Shown: positions 45,982-57,460 of the stretch, piece after piece
Numbering within the stretch: position 1 is the stretch's first letter
How the letters are laid out: every line of letters begins with the position of its first letter
Assembly (NCBI GenBank): GCA_033297075.1
Contig: MU858140.1
Coordinates: 62,001-126,000, forward strand
DNA length: 64,000 nt
Origin: Rhypophila decipiens
Taxonomy: Eukaryota; Ascomycota; Sordariomycetes; Sordariales; Naviculisporaceae
Direction of reading: 5' to 3'
Translations under genes and position numbers: made by a program
The notes under the pieces: generated by a model
What the model saw: only the letters and a program-made list of their open reading frames with translations
Databases searched by the model: none
Told to the model about the DNA's origin: nothing

Positions 45982-47379
45982 TTAGTTGCCGGCATTGAAG
46001 TCGAAGAAATCGTCAAGACGAGCCTGGGGGTAATCCCAGTTTGTCTCGAGAGCGTTTTGCGGCTGCTCATTGGTGCCAAAGGTCATCGGCATATCGTTGA
46101 ATGACATTGCGGTAGGCAGAGTCTCATTGTGAATCTGAGAAAGTTGAGCAGCGTGAAAGTCATGGTGGGATGCAACAACAGACTGGAGGTTCTCATTGCG
46201 GATAACAGTCGTGACCGGGGTCGGAAAGTAGGGCAAGTCCTGGATGACCGTGGTCTCGACGGGACCCTGATGGACATTTGTCACACCTGGGAATTGAGTG
46301 ATGATGGCATTCTCAACATCCCGGGGAAGCGAATGAGGAACCGGGACATCGGTGGACGACATCTGGATCGAGGACGCCAGCTGAGCGCGGCGGCGAAGTT
46401 GAGTCGGGATGCGGCCAGGTCGGGCTCTTCCAAGGACAGCCTGGTTACGTGCACGGCGCTGAATTTCAGACGGACGACGAGGGTTGTAACGATAGCCAGG
46501 GTGCATCTCCAGGAAACGTTTCTTCAGGAGAGTCGCAGCCAGATTGTAGGCTTGACGAACTTCAGGAATCTCGTTGTGCCAGAGAGCGCCCACCATAACA
46601 GCTAGAGAATTATTAGTGAGTGACCAATTGCAAATTTAGAAGGGGGGTACTTGAGGGGGTGACTTACAGATCTCGTTGTTATGAATATTGGGGTAAACTT
46701 CCTTAACCTGAGTCGCTTTGTCCTTGCGGTACAGGATGAAGGGATTAGGAGGACGGCGTGGTCCACGATTAGTGGTACCTTGCTGGCCATCATCAATCTG
46801 GTACTGAGCGAGAAAGTCCGGTCCAAGATAATGGGCAATGTAGTTCTCATCGCTGTTGTCCTTAGCCGGTGCCGTGTCCTGAACAGTTGATTGAACAGGT
46901 GGGTTGTTGCTGAGAAGCTGGTCGAAAACGTTCGGAGTGACAGGAATCATTTCCCCGGTCTCACCAAGCTCAAACCTAGCATCGGCAACGGAATCGTCGT
47001 CCAATCTGTTGAAATCCAAGAGGAACGATCCAGCAAACCGCGCGGACTCAATGACGCGCTTCGGGCCAAAAACGACCATGTCATTGAACTCAACGTGAAT
47101 GACACTGGAAACAGGCTCTCCAAGGAATTTCCTACATACAGCATTAGCAAACGATAGGTCAAAATGAATGGGAATGGACACTTACGAAAATTCGGCCAGC
47201 ACAAGAGCTTTGGCCTCATCATCAATGTCGCGGAAATCGCAGGCATCAATTGCGGCAATTTTCTCCTTGTTCCATATGCGGAATTGGGTGACAAGAATGT
47301 TCCAGGTCTTGTTGGCCTGAGCGCGAATGATTGCAGATCTGTCGACAGTCGACATGGTCATTGCCTCGATTTGGGCCAT
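45982..47379 (-). CDS. MAT1-2-1: MAT1-2-1 HMG-box mating-type protein
   Basis: Three exons (47379-47186, 47131-46668, 46601-45982) join in phase to 425 residues; introns are 54 and 66 bp. The HMG box is at about residues 188-262: PRRPPNPFILYRKDKATQVK, PNIHNNEISVMVGALW, VRQAYNLAATLLKKRFLEMHPGYRYNPRRPSEIQRR. The second intron splits the Ser codon within the box, the diagnostic MAT1-2-1 position. The N-terminal half (WNILVTQFRIWNKEKIAAID ... SVIHVEFNDMVVFG) also follows the MAT1-2-1 pattern. It is the master regulator of the MAT1-2 identity. It runs tail-to-tail with MAT1-1-1 on the same contig and sits between two direct repeats. No stop or frameshift is seen, so both mating-type identities appear functional. 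Confidence 0.93.
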
Positions 47380-48896
47380 CTTGACAGAGTCGTGAGGGAT
47401 GGGAAAATCGATGTTGCAGGATAAGCGAGGTAAAAATTTCCAATAATTGAAATTGAGAACAAATGAAAAGGAGTGCGGTGGTGAGAAATTTGTTTGCTCG
47501 TCGGTTGTTGGCTGTCGAGAAGAATTGGTGGTTGAGGTTGTGCAGAAGTTGGAAAAGTTGTGGGTTGGAATTGAGAAAAGTTTTGGGGTTAAGAATTTGA
47601 GGGAGAGTGTTGGAGGGGTAGGGCACAAGAAATTCTTTTGCTGCCTATTATCTTCTTTGTCGCTTCCCAGGTGAGAAAGGAACGCAGTTGCCAGGATGGA
47701 TTGCAAGAAACGGCGGGGGAGTTTATAGGCGGACAATTGAGAGAGGAGATCCACCAAGCAGAACAACAGCTATTGAGCGGACTTGAGATGACACAATAGT
47801 TCAATAGCCCATTTTCGCAGGGTCAATGTTTTTTTCGTAGAGCTTCTGCTTTGCCTCCAAGTTCGACCCAATTCTCACTTTCTCTAGGTTGGCTGACCAG
47901 CCCCAGTTTTTCGTGATTAGACATCCGATGACATTGGGTGCCAGAGCTCCCATATTCTATGCCAGTATTATGTTTTAGCATATACAAAACACTCCGTATG
48001 ATCTGAGATCTCGTGTGAATATCACTCCCCCTTCATGGGGTATACTGTTCTTGTTCGTTGACAGCAACTGTAATGCTGAAGTCCCGTGCATCGCCCAGGA
48101 GCACTACGACTCGTCTAATACACGAGGATCCGGACTCGGAGGCTTCAACCGCACCAGGAAAAAGAGTTTGTCTAAAGTAACATGAAGCATGTTCTTTGGG
48201 AAGTGGCTGATGATAATGTAACATCTAGCACCTGGTCACCAAAGTCCAGCTGTTTACGAGACAGGGTTCTTGCTGAGATGAGAAATCGATATATTATGGG
48301 GAAAATATACTTGATAATGTGAGTGATAGAAGCGGGTTTAGATGAGCCCCTGTGCTGCGGACTTTAAGAATCCCTGTTAGGAGTCGCAGAAGATAATAGC
48401 TGGACATGTTGAGTGATAGACTGACCATCATGGATATCTGGTGAGCCAGCTAAGCATAACACACACTTAAAGAAGAACTGCAATGAAGTTTTGAGAAAAT
48501 CGGCAGAAAATTGTAAGAGATGGACTCGAAGGGATCAGCACAGCACGTTGATAAGGGCTACCTTGGGCTGAAACGAAAAGGAAAATAACAGCAAAACTCA
48601 GTTATGCTATTCTGTTTACCGTGCTTTGTCGGAGCATTTTAATCGCTAGCCAGCGGCACCTCTCATGAGGTCCTATAAGATGAAGTAGTAAGTAGAATTG
48701 AGGAACTGGAGAAGCGCGATAGAAGCCTATATCAAACATATATGGCCATTGGGGAAGATGAGAGGCAGAATAGACTATACCCCATTGGAATGTGAGATAG
48801 CTTCTCCATGGTGTAGAGAGCATCCGTGAGTGAGACATCCATAGGACGTTGTACACACCACACTATTCGAATTCCTAAAATGAAATTCGAAGCTGG
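47380..48896. promoter_or_regulatory. MAT1-2-1 upstream region
   Basis: About 1.5 kb between the MAT1-2-1 start and repeat copy B. Contains ACTCCGTA at 47991-47998. No supported gene; the region has no evident counterpart elsewhere in the window and would be lost with MAT1-2-1 in an A-B exchange. Confidence 0.5.
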
Positions 48897-50077
48897 TGTG
48901 ACCTGTCGTCTGGATAAACAACACCTGCCCCTGCAATATGCAACCAATATGCCAAGTCGGTAGTTCAGCCGCAAGGATTACTGGTATCTGCAGTGTGGCG
49001 CACTGACTATGGGACTTTCCAGGTTGCCGATCTTTGTGTGGGGCACTTGGAAGTACCGTCGCGCTTAGCCATTTCTTCATACAGTCCCTGCTAGATTTCA
49101 CAATAACACCAGGATTGAATTACCTGCCATACGAGGATAATGATACCATCAAGCAATCCTTAAAGTCACTGCTGCTTTGACCAGCTAAGACGATTACCCA
49201 TGCACAGCACTTCACAAATACGTACGTGTACCTAGTGTACGAACCGTGTCGGTGGATTTGGACCCTGTTCCCGTTGAATCAGCAATGGGTGGGTCCCGCA
49301 CTGGCAACCCGAACGGCTCCACACTGGCCAGTGCCGTTCCTCCTGTTTTAGGGCTGATCCTTTGACATGTGCCCCACATGACACTGGATACCAATCCTAC
49401 CAGATCCCGCGATCCACATACGGAGTATCAAGTGATGGCATTTCGAAGAAGTTTCCGCAAGCCCAAACCCACTCGGTCGTTTATTAATTCAATTAGAGGC
49501 TTTCTCACCCTGTATACTAGATATTTGGCCACATATCCGGCTCAACCCAAAAAACTTACCGGTGAGGATGGCGGATGATCTCGTCACCAACAGACAGCAA
49601 GCTCAGCTCCGGGTATGTAGGCAATTTCAGGCTTTCTACCCTTATCCGGTCATTTAATCCCTGCACGTGCATCGCTCACCGACCGGTAGCAAACAAAGAT
49701 GCGTTTTCCGTCCTTCTTCTGGACATCGGATAGCACTCCCGTAACTCGGTCCACACCTAACTAGTAAGGGAAGAGCAATCTTCCCTGTAGTTGCCAGAAG
49801 GGGAAGGTTTAATAGGGTCGGCCCAGCTCCTCCTTTCAGCCACGTACTGGGGCGAGATGGATATTTTGTTTCAAAGCTCTTTGCTGGCTCTTGTTACGCG
49901 GCATACCCAGAGGAGTATGTCGATCTAATTCGTTAACGACGAGAATTTTAGCAAATACTTTTATTCTATAGCTTTCCTGAGCGGCAAATAGTAAAGCACT
50001 CGGACTTGATTAGTTAATACCGCCGAGAACTCTTTAGACCGGTCCGACGATATATACCCCCGTCCACACACTAAAGC
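48897..50077 (+). repeat. Direct repeat copy B flanking MAT1-2-1
   Basis: This is the second copy of the repeat at 44747-45735, same orientation, about 190 bp longer because of insertions in its 5' half (around 49080-49200 and 49240-49480). The last 115 bp or so differ from copy A by about 14 substitutions, all transitions by eye, plus a 1-bp gap. It lies on the SLA2 side of MAT1-2-1. Confidence 0.93.
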
Positions 50078-53000
50078 AGGGAGTGACGAGATTGAACCCG
50101 TTCCAGGTGCAGATACACCAACTGGCACACTATCGATAAATGATGCCTGTTCGATGCCCACAAATTGTTTGGTGAGAACCACAGACAGGTGTCGGTATCC
50201 GTGGCCCACCAATCGATCATGCATGTTGGCGGCTGAACCACCCCCACGGAAGATTGCATGCGGGACCTTGCACCAACAACGGTGACGAAGCTTCCCCATG
50301 TGCATTGGCGCTGCTGTGAGTTGCAAATGTTTGTCAAACTTGCGATGAATTCAGCGCCTATTCCCGCGACCTCGATCTGATGATAACCAAACATGCCGCT
50401 CACAGTGTGCAGGTGGTATGATGGTTGAGAACGGAGGGAAATGCTTTGTAGGTTGACACACGGCAGGGCCCAGATCCAAGTTTGTGAGCCCATCCCGGTC
50501 GAATCTCAGGATCTTGAGGCCCTTTCCAGGTTGATGGTTTGACGGGCTGACGGCAGCTCTATCAGACCGGCTGGTTCTTTGTTTCTCGGATCTTCCCCCT
50601 TCTTGCCCATCCCGTCGTACACGTTGGCTACCACTCTTTCTTTGAACATAACCATGCCGCTATGCGTAATCTCACCTATCAAGAAGCCTTGAATTGAAGA
50701 GCAGGCAAGTTCCGACAGCTCTTTCTATGGTTAGTTGTGGCTGATTTTTTAAGGGAAATTTTTGACAAGTCGGAAGCGATGCGAAACTGGGCTGAATATT
50801 TAGCAATTTCATATTGGCATTCCAGCTCTTGTATCGACTCGCATTCCTCTGAGCTCAACTCGCACATGCCTTAATTGGTAGACGAGATCCCCCGAATTCT
50901 TCAAGAATAGAGATTCATGGAATGCCAAAGTTGCCATCATTACAGTAGGACTGAACCATAAATAAATGAGGAGCTCCGCCTGAGGAAAACGTGCAAGAGT
51001 CGACAATGACTGCTCACCAGGCCAGGTAAGACGTAAACCAACTAAAGCGACAAGAGATGAGAACCTAGACCCAAAAAAACACTCCACCGGCGATGAACGT
51101 TGCACCCTCCGGTTGGAGAGACATGTCTTGATCGAGATAAGGTCTCGAAATCCTCGTCCTTGCTCGCTGCCGAACATCATCGGGCCGCAATGCCTCACAA
51201 AAAGAGGTGACATGAGCCAGGCCCGGGCTTTCCTTTCCAGCCCACAACCTTGCGGTTGTAAATCTCCAGAAGTGAAGACACCATGTTTAGATACCGTACA
51301 GCACGTGGCGGAGATAGAGCCGGTAGGTAGATAGACATATGTAAGGTGTCGTGCAGTAGCCAGTAGTGTAGTGTAAAAAGTCCATTCTTCTTTCCCGATC
51401 TGGAAGATATTCCAATCCGGCCCGGCCCCGCCCTCACATATCAAAGAAACGGAACTGCGGCGGCGGAACCCATACTGAGACATCAAAGTGGCCGACCGAG
51501 CGAATGCCGATCACGGGTACCAGTCTGTCTGATAAGATTGAACTGGTTCCAAGCTGGAAGATATCCTCCCTGGAATCAAATCGGCGGGAGCCCCCGATTT
51601 GGGGGAAGGGACCAAGTTCAGATCACAGCTATATAAGCCCCTTTTTCGGGTCCCCTCTCAACCAATCGTGATGATATCCCTCCAATTCGAAAAGCTCGAA
51701 TGGCTCAATTGGGGGAAGGAGCGCTCTTGGCCACTAGAACTGGGTGGGCGGATCTAATGAGAAATCCGATCAGCTCTAGCGTTGAAGAAGGTCATCCTTT
51801 CGAAACGGGTTGGGAACGGTAAGCGAGAAAAGTCAGCGAGAGCTTTCTTTTTTGCTCTCTTTCCTTCATTCATTCATTGCGAATTATATTTTCACTCCAT
51901 GCCTTTTTATCATCTACCCAGGCAATGAATAAAATAATGGCCAGTTTTTAGTAAGGATTTGCACTAAAAAGCCCACATTCTCTTTTGTTCACCACCGCTA
52001 CAATGACCATGAAGGAGGCAATCCAGCCAGGAAAGAAACGTCGGCCGTTGTTTGTTTTCAGCCATTCTCAAGCCCACGATCGCCACAGCATGACAACAAA
52101 ACCTCATCATGTGGCTTGAACACTTGTCAGTGCTAACAAAAGAGCCACGCCAGGTCCAAGTCCGGACAAAGAAAAAGATGCGACATCTCCGCCGCCGCCT
52201 GCCGCCGCCGATGAACAAAACGGACCGACACATCGGCGTACGCCTTACCTAATAGCCCAAGAAGTAAGACGGCACGGGACCGAGACAAGTTCGGGACAGA
52301 GCGATGAACCCACGCGGCGCGGCAAGAAACAAAGAAAAAGGTGATCCGCCAAGGAGACGACCAGAAACAAAATCTTTGGTTTAAAACCACACCTCTTTCT
52401 CCGTTTGCAAAACTCCGGACCGTCCAGACGGGTAAAATTTATGTCATCATCACGTACGTCAAGACAAAACATGGAAACAGAGACAAGGAGGAGGAAGGGG
52501 GCAATGGCTTGGTATGGTAAAGTCTAAGAAAGAACATGGGACAGCAGACAGACGATCTTCGGGCCAGACCTGATATCAAACTGGCTAGGCTTCTCTTCGT
52601 TACGGCGGAATTTCCCGATGGAGATCAAAGTGAAATGGATACAGCATGAGTCTTTGCACAAGCAAGTCTCGCCAAGATGTGCGGTTCCCCAAGACTCAAT
52701 CTTGTTACGAGTTGGCGGAAAGATCAAGCAAGGTAAGACGATGAGAAAAAAAAGGTATAGTTTTTGGGTGATATGTAATTATGTACAAACTAAAATGAAC
52801 AAAGGAATAGCTTGGCCAAGCGTAGGATAGATAAGACAAATAGGTGTCGAGAAAGAAAAGGGGGAAAGAAAACTATGCCGTAGAAGCTAAGCTAAATTTG
52901 GCAATAAGTAAACAAATTGGAGCCGCATGAAGCTATGCGACCAAGGAAGTGACACCGGAAGGCTGGCGGGTTGAGCAAAAGTATTAAGCCGGAATTGTGA

Positions 53001-53237
53001 GGCGGAAATGATCGAATTTGTCTGTCCCCTGCTGGGAGAAGCCAAGTCCATATCCTCAGAGTGAAGAACAAGACGTTTGTGACCTCATGGCACGGCGAAG
53101 TGAGCCACGTATCATGACGAGACACTCGGTGGCAGATTAACATCGAATGTACGGGAGCAGCGTCCGAAAAGTCAAGGGCTAGCTGTCGGCGAATCTGAAT
53201 ATCACCCAGCGACAGAAGTAAACATATCGAGTTCCCT
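50078..53237. other. Non-coding stretch between repeat copy B and SLA2
   Basis: About 3.2 kb without a supported gene. The longest frame (minus strand, 50809-51486) has no recognised content. A TATATAAG box at 51630-51637 with CT-rich sequence after it could start a transcript. A CAAATCGG...CCGATTTG inverted repeat lies at about 51576-51600. The last 300 bp probably include the SLA2 3' UTR. Confidence 0.45.
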
Positions 53238-56200
53238 CTACTCCTCCTGGTAGGAGATCTTGCGCATCTCGCCGAGCCTTGTGCGGGCGTCCTGCAATGC
53301 TCTCTCGAGCTTGACGATCTCGACCTAATAGCAGAAGCCAGTGTTAGTCATTCAAATTGGACCATGTAGATGTGCGATACGAAAGGAAAGGCTGCAGAGA
53401 GGGAAAGATGGAAAAGACAAGACGTACCTGCTGCTCCATCTCCTTGACCTTGAACTCGTACTGGCCCAACTTGGAGTAATCCACCTGTTCCTCATCATTG
53501 CTGCGCTCCTTGAGCAGGGCCTCCACCTGCCGGACAAGTGCACGGCATGCGGCATTGACTGCCTTGCTGGCCTGCTCCAGAGTCTCCTGGCTCTTGCTCA
53601 TGAAGCCGGCCTTGACACGGCTGGCTGCCACGAGTTGAGCAGTCGAGGCCGCCACGTTATTGGAGGCCACAATGAGCTGCTCTGGGCTCGCACGGCCAGA
53701 GATGATACCGTCGGCAGTCTCAATAAGTGTGTTGGTCGACGACGCGACTGCCTTGGCGGCGGAAATAAGACCTTCGGTCCACCTGTTGTTTTTCTTGTAG
53801 AAAGCTGTCCTTGACGAGGTGCCTCGGCCAGCCTGGACGATTTCTTGCTGCGTCACGGTGGCGGCCTTGATAAGCTGCGCAATTGCATTGGTAATCGCCA
53901 TAGCAGCATCCAGGATGGAATCGTTGACCTTCAGCTCGTATGTAGTATACCCATCGCGCGGCTTGTTCTTGAGCTTGGCAAGACGAGCGGCGGCGGCGGC
54001 GATGGCATCGGCGGCCTTGCTGAGTTCATTGTCAACAAGCTCGCCCAGATCACCCTTGTTGGCCAACTTGCCGAAGCCTGGTGCGAATGCTTCGACGAGC
54101 TTGTTCAACGACTGCAGCTTCATCTGGACATCATTGTTGCAGTTGATGACGACATCAGTCTTCTCAATGGGATCCATGCCTTCAAGTCGGAAGCTCAGCA
54201 AGCTTCTGAAGAACTTGACGGTCGCGTGCGCGGACTGACGGGTGCCGTTGATCAAAGAGTCTCCCCTTCTCTCGTCCGTGGCGAGACGGGTCAAGCCCTT
54301 GGTGTTGATGCACACATCAGCGATGGCACCCGCAAACACGTTCACGTTCTTGATAAGATCCGCGTGTGTGCTATTGGGCCCATCAGCAATGTAGTTGTTG
54401 AATGATGTCGCAAATTCCATAGCACTGGCAGTCGCCTTCTCGATTTGCGAAAGCACATAAGAAGGCGAGGCGTTCTGGTTTCCGGCCTGCATGGTTGAGT
54501 CAAGCTCATACATGGCATCGTCAACACGTTGAACTCCAGCCTGGAGCACCGAATCAATGATCTCGTTGAACTTCTCCAGCTGGGCAAGGATCAATGCATC
54601 TAGCTGGCCATCCAAAGCTTCATCGGTGGTTCCCTGGTTGTTCTTGAGCTCATTAAGCTCAATCAGAGTTTGGTCCATACCGGCCTTGTAGACCTCTAGC
54701 TCTTCTTCTTTATCGCGGAGCAGCTGCTCAAGATCGGTGCTGCCGTCACGGAGCTTAGCCTGCGCCTCCTCGAGCGCTCTCGACTTGTTACGCAGCGCCT
54801 CTTCGAGGTCGGCGACCTCACGATTGTACTTGTGCAGCATGGTAGATAGCTCGTTGCCCTTGCTTCTCTCCATGTTATCGATTTGATCACGAGCCATCCG
54901 AAGCTCCCGTTTCAGCTTCTCTACCTCGTCTTTCTGGGATCCCTGCAGCCTATCCTTCTCATGAAGAGCACGGTCACGCTCGCGGATCATATCGGCGAGT
55001 TCAAGGTTCTTGGTCTTGATCTCGCGCTCGAGCTTCTCTCGTCGGTCAATCGCTTCCTGGGCGGAGGCGGCCTTGAGTTGCACAGCCTTGAACTTTTGAA
55101 GCAGATCGAGATGTTCATGGCGCAGCTGAGAATAAAGCTTCGCCAAAGCTTCGTATTTGGTCCTCCAGGTGTTCACTTGCTCCTGTAATGCCCTGATCTG
55201 GTCGTCCCTGCTAGAGATCTGCTGACCATAGTTGTTCTGGAGGTTCTGGAGTTCACCTTCGAGCCCCTTCACACGCTGGTCAAACTGCTGAAGCATAAGC
55301 TGGTCTCGCTCGTATTGAGCTCGGGCGTTCAGGTTTTCTTGTTCCAGCTCGGCAAGTCTTCCCTGCGTCTGCCACTGCGCTTGCCGGGCCAGCAACGCCT
55401 CCTGTTCCCGCTGCTGCTCCTCCATGAGGCGACGCTGCTGTTCATCAAAGTCACGTTGCGCCTGAAGCTGAGCTTGCTGCTGTGCGAGAAGGGCGGCTTG
55501 CTGTTGAGCTTGCAAGACCCGTTGCTGCTCGGCATACTCACGGTCTTGCCTGTCCAGCTCGCTCTTCCAAAACTCGTTGATCTCATCCGGTTCTTCCGAT
55601 TTGGGCGGCACAGGAACAGGGGTGGGCGGCTTCTCGATCTCCTGTTTAGGGCGGGCGGGAAGAGCGGGGGCAGATTCGTCCTCTGATAGCAGATTCGGGG
55701 GATCCTGCGGCAGCTTTGGAATCGTGATCAAACTTGTGAGATAGCGAAGATTTGAGCATTCGTAGTAATATTTGACGAGCCGGTAATGCTGGGCATCGTA
55801 TCTCTGCCGGAGAGGCTCCAAGGCATCGTTGTCACCGGTCGTCGAATGCATTGCTCGAAGCATGCTGGTGATGAACTTGTAGATGCCGTAGCTCTCGGTG
55901 ACGAGCGGGACCAGGGCTGAAATCCTGCATTCATTGTTGCCAACATTGCGGAAATGCGAAAAAATGAGCTTCTGAAACTGGTCAATTTTGTCCTGTAGGG
56001 TCATGAGATCTGTAATGGTCTCATAGCCTTCATTGGGGTCGTTGATTGCCTTGAGGCTGATGTATTCCTCATACTCAAAGGTTCCGTTGAACTCTGGATG
56101 TTGCTGGTGGAAGGAAAGCTTCGCGAGCAAGTAGTAGACGTATTCCTTGATCAGGGGGGCATATCCTCGCATGCCCTCGCCGGCCATCCCGCGATTCAAG

Positions 56201-56583
56201 CTGTCGATCCATCCCCTGTTCGCCATTGCCTCCTTCAGTGTTATCGGGTGACCCTCTTGCAGAACCTTGTGAATCGTGATCAAAGCCTTGAAGGTCTGAA
56301 CCTCGTCGGCGAGGATGGGCTGGACCTTCATGCCCGCCCAGAAGGACTGGGAGGACTTGTGGTCCCATGTGTAGACAATACAGCTCCTCACATGTTTCCG
56401 CTTCGGGGCAGTCTCCTCGACGCTGGTGGCCTTCCGAATGTTGATGGCGAGCTCGGCCTCGGATCTGCGCGGCATTTTGGGTCAGTCGCTGGACATGAGA
56501 AGAACACGGGAGGCGCATTCCTGGTCGGCCAGAGAGCCGGGAAAGACGTACTTTGTATGGTCGAGGCTGCGGACGGTAGCCAT
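53238..56583 (-). CDS. SLA2: SLA2 endocytosis protein (ANTH and THATCH domains), MAT-locus flank gene
   Basis: Three exons (56583-56552, 56464-53428, 53324-53238) join in phase to 1051 residues; introns are 87 and 103 bp. It begins MATVRSLDHTK, then SEAELAINIRKATSVEETAPKRKHVRSCIVYTWDHKSS, the lipid-binding ANTH domain (to about residue 270). A Gln-rich and long coiled-coil middle (about 330-620) mediates dimerisation and clathrin light-chain contact in homologues. The C-terminal third is the actin-binding THATCH (I/LWEQ) module, with RWTEGLISAAKAVASSTNTLIETADG, and the tail VEIVKLERALQDARTRLGEMRKISYQEE. Sla2 couples clathrin-coated pits to actin. It is the classical right border of ascomycete MAT loci, and here lies 5.9 kb from MAT1-2-1. 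Confidence 0.96.
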
Positions 56584-57460
56584 GTTGGGCACCTATGAAG
56601 CCGAGCACTTCTTTTCGACGATCGTGCGAATCAGGAGGCGACAACAAGTCAAGATATCTGGGTCAAGTCGCAAAGCCCCTGACTTGGTCAATGGATTCAC
56701 GGAAAGCACTGCGCGCACCGGGACGGAACACGATAAAGCGACCGGGAGCTACTGAAAGGGTTCGTGAGCCGTTAAATAACGGAAAGTGTATATATCTGCC
56801 TTTAGGTCGTCGTCAGCCTTTCGCGGCGGCCCTTCAGAAGTCCCAACAGTATGATGAGCGGTTCCTTGTGGCCTGGCAGTATCAAGCTTTGGCCAATCAG
56901 ATCAACTGGGGTCGGAAGACTGACGCGTGCCCAAGGCAATTTCGGGATTACCTAACCAAAGATTAAGTATCCGTACTGTACATTACACGTGTGGATACCG
57001 GCGGGGAACAAGCCCCTTTCAACTCCCCACCTGCCCCGCTAACAGTGACGCTCGGAAGCCTGGGCAGGCAGTGGGGTGGCTCGGCTAGGTTCCAAACTCA
57101 CACAGGCTTCCACCATCTCACAACCTTTGGGTTCATGTACCGTGACAAGTATTGTGTCATTTGACATCCTGTAACTCACTCACTTGACCTCTATTTGATA
57201 GCTCCTCTGTCATTTCTCGTAGATCCATGAAACATCTTCCTTTATTTCCGTGGTTTGTGATCATATAGGTGCCTTAAGGTGTCGAATATTTTACGAATAC
57301 ACTTTCCGGCCCAGAAGTTTACAGACATCGACCCCGCGCTTGCGAAGCTACAGGTACCCAGCTCGCTCACGACTTCCCACGCAATCATACCCCCTTCGTC
57401 GTCTGGACAAACATCTGCCACCGATACACGCAAGCGCGCAAACGCTCATAGAAGCACACG
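56584..57460. promoter_or_regulatory. Divergent promoter region (SLA2 / ATG3)
   Basis: About 880 bp between divergent start codons. An open plus-strand frame here overlaps the SLA2 5' end and lacks recognisable content, so it was not called. Confidence 0.5.

Noticed and set aside
50809..51486. 225-residue open frame on the minus strand between repeat copy B and SLA2
   Set aside because: No recognisable domain, erratic composition with many Cys/Trp/Met, and no splice-compatible neighbours; probably chance.
53345..55686. Several long plus-strand open frames antisense to SLA2
   Set aside because: They mirror the GC-rich coding strand of SLA2 and have no independent protein features.
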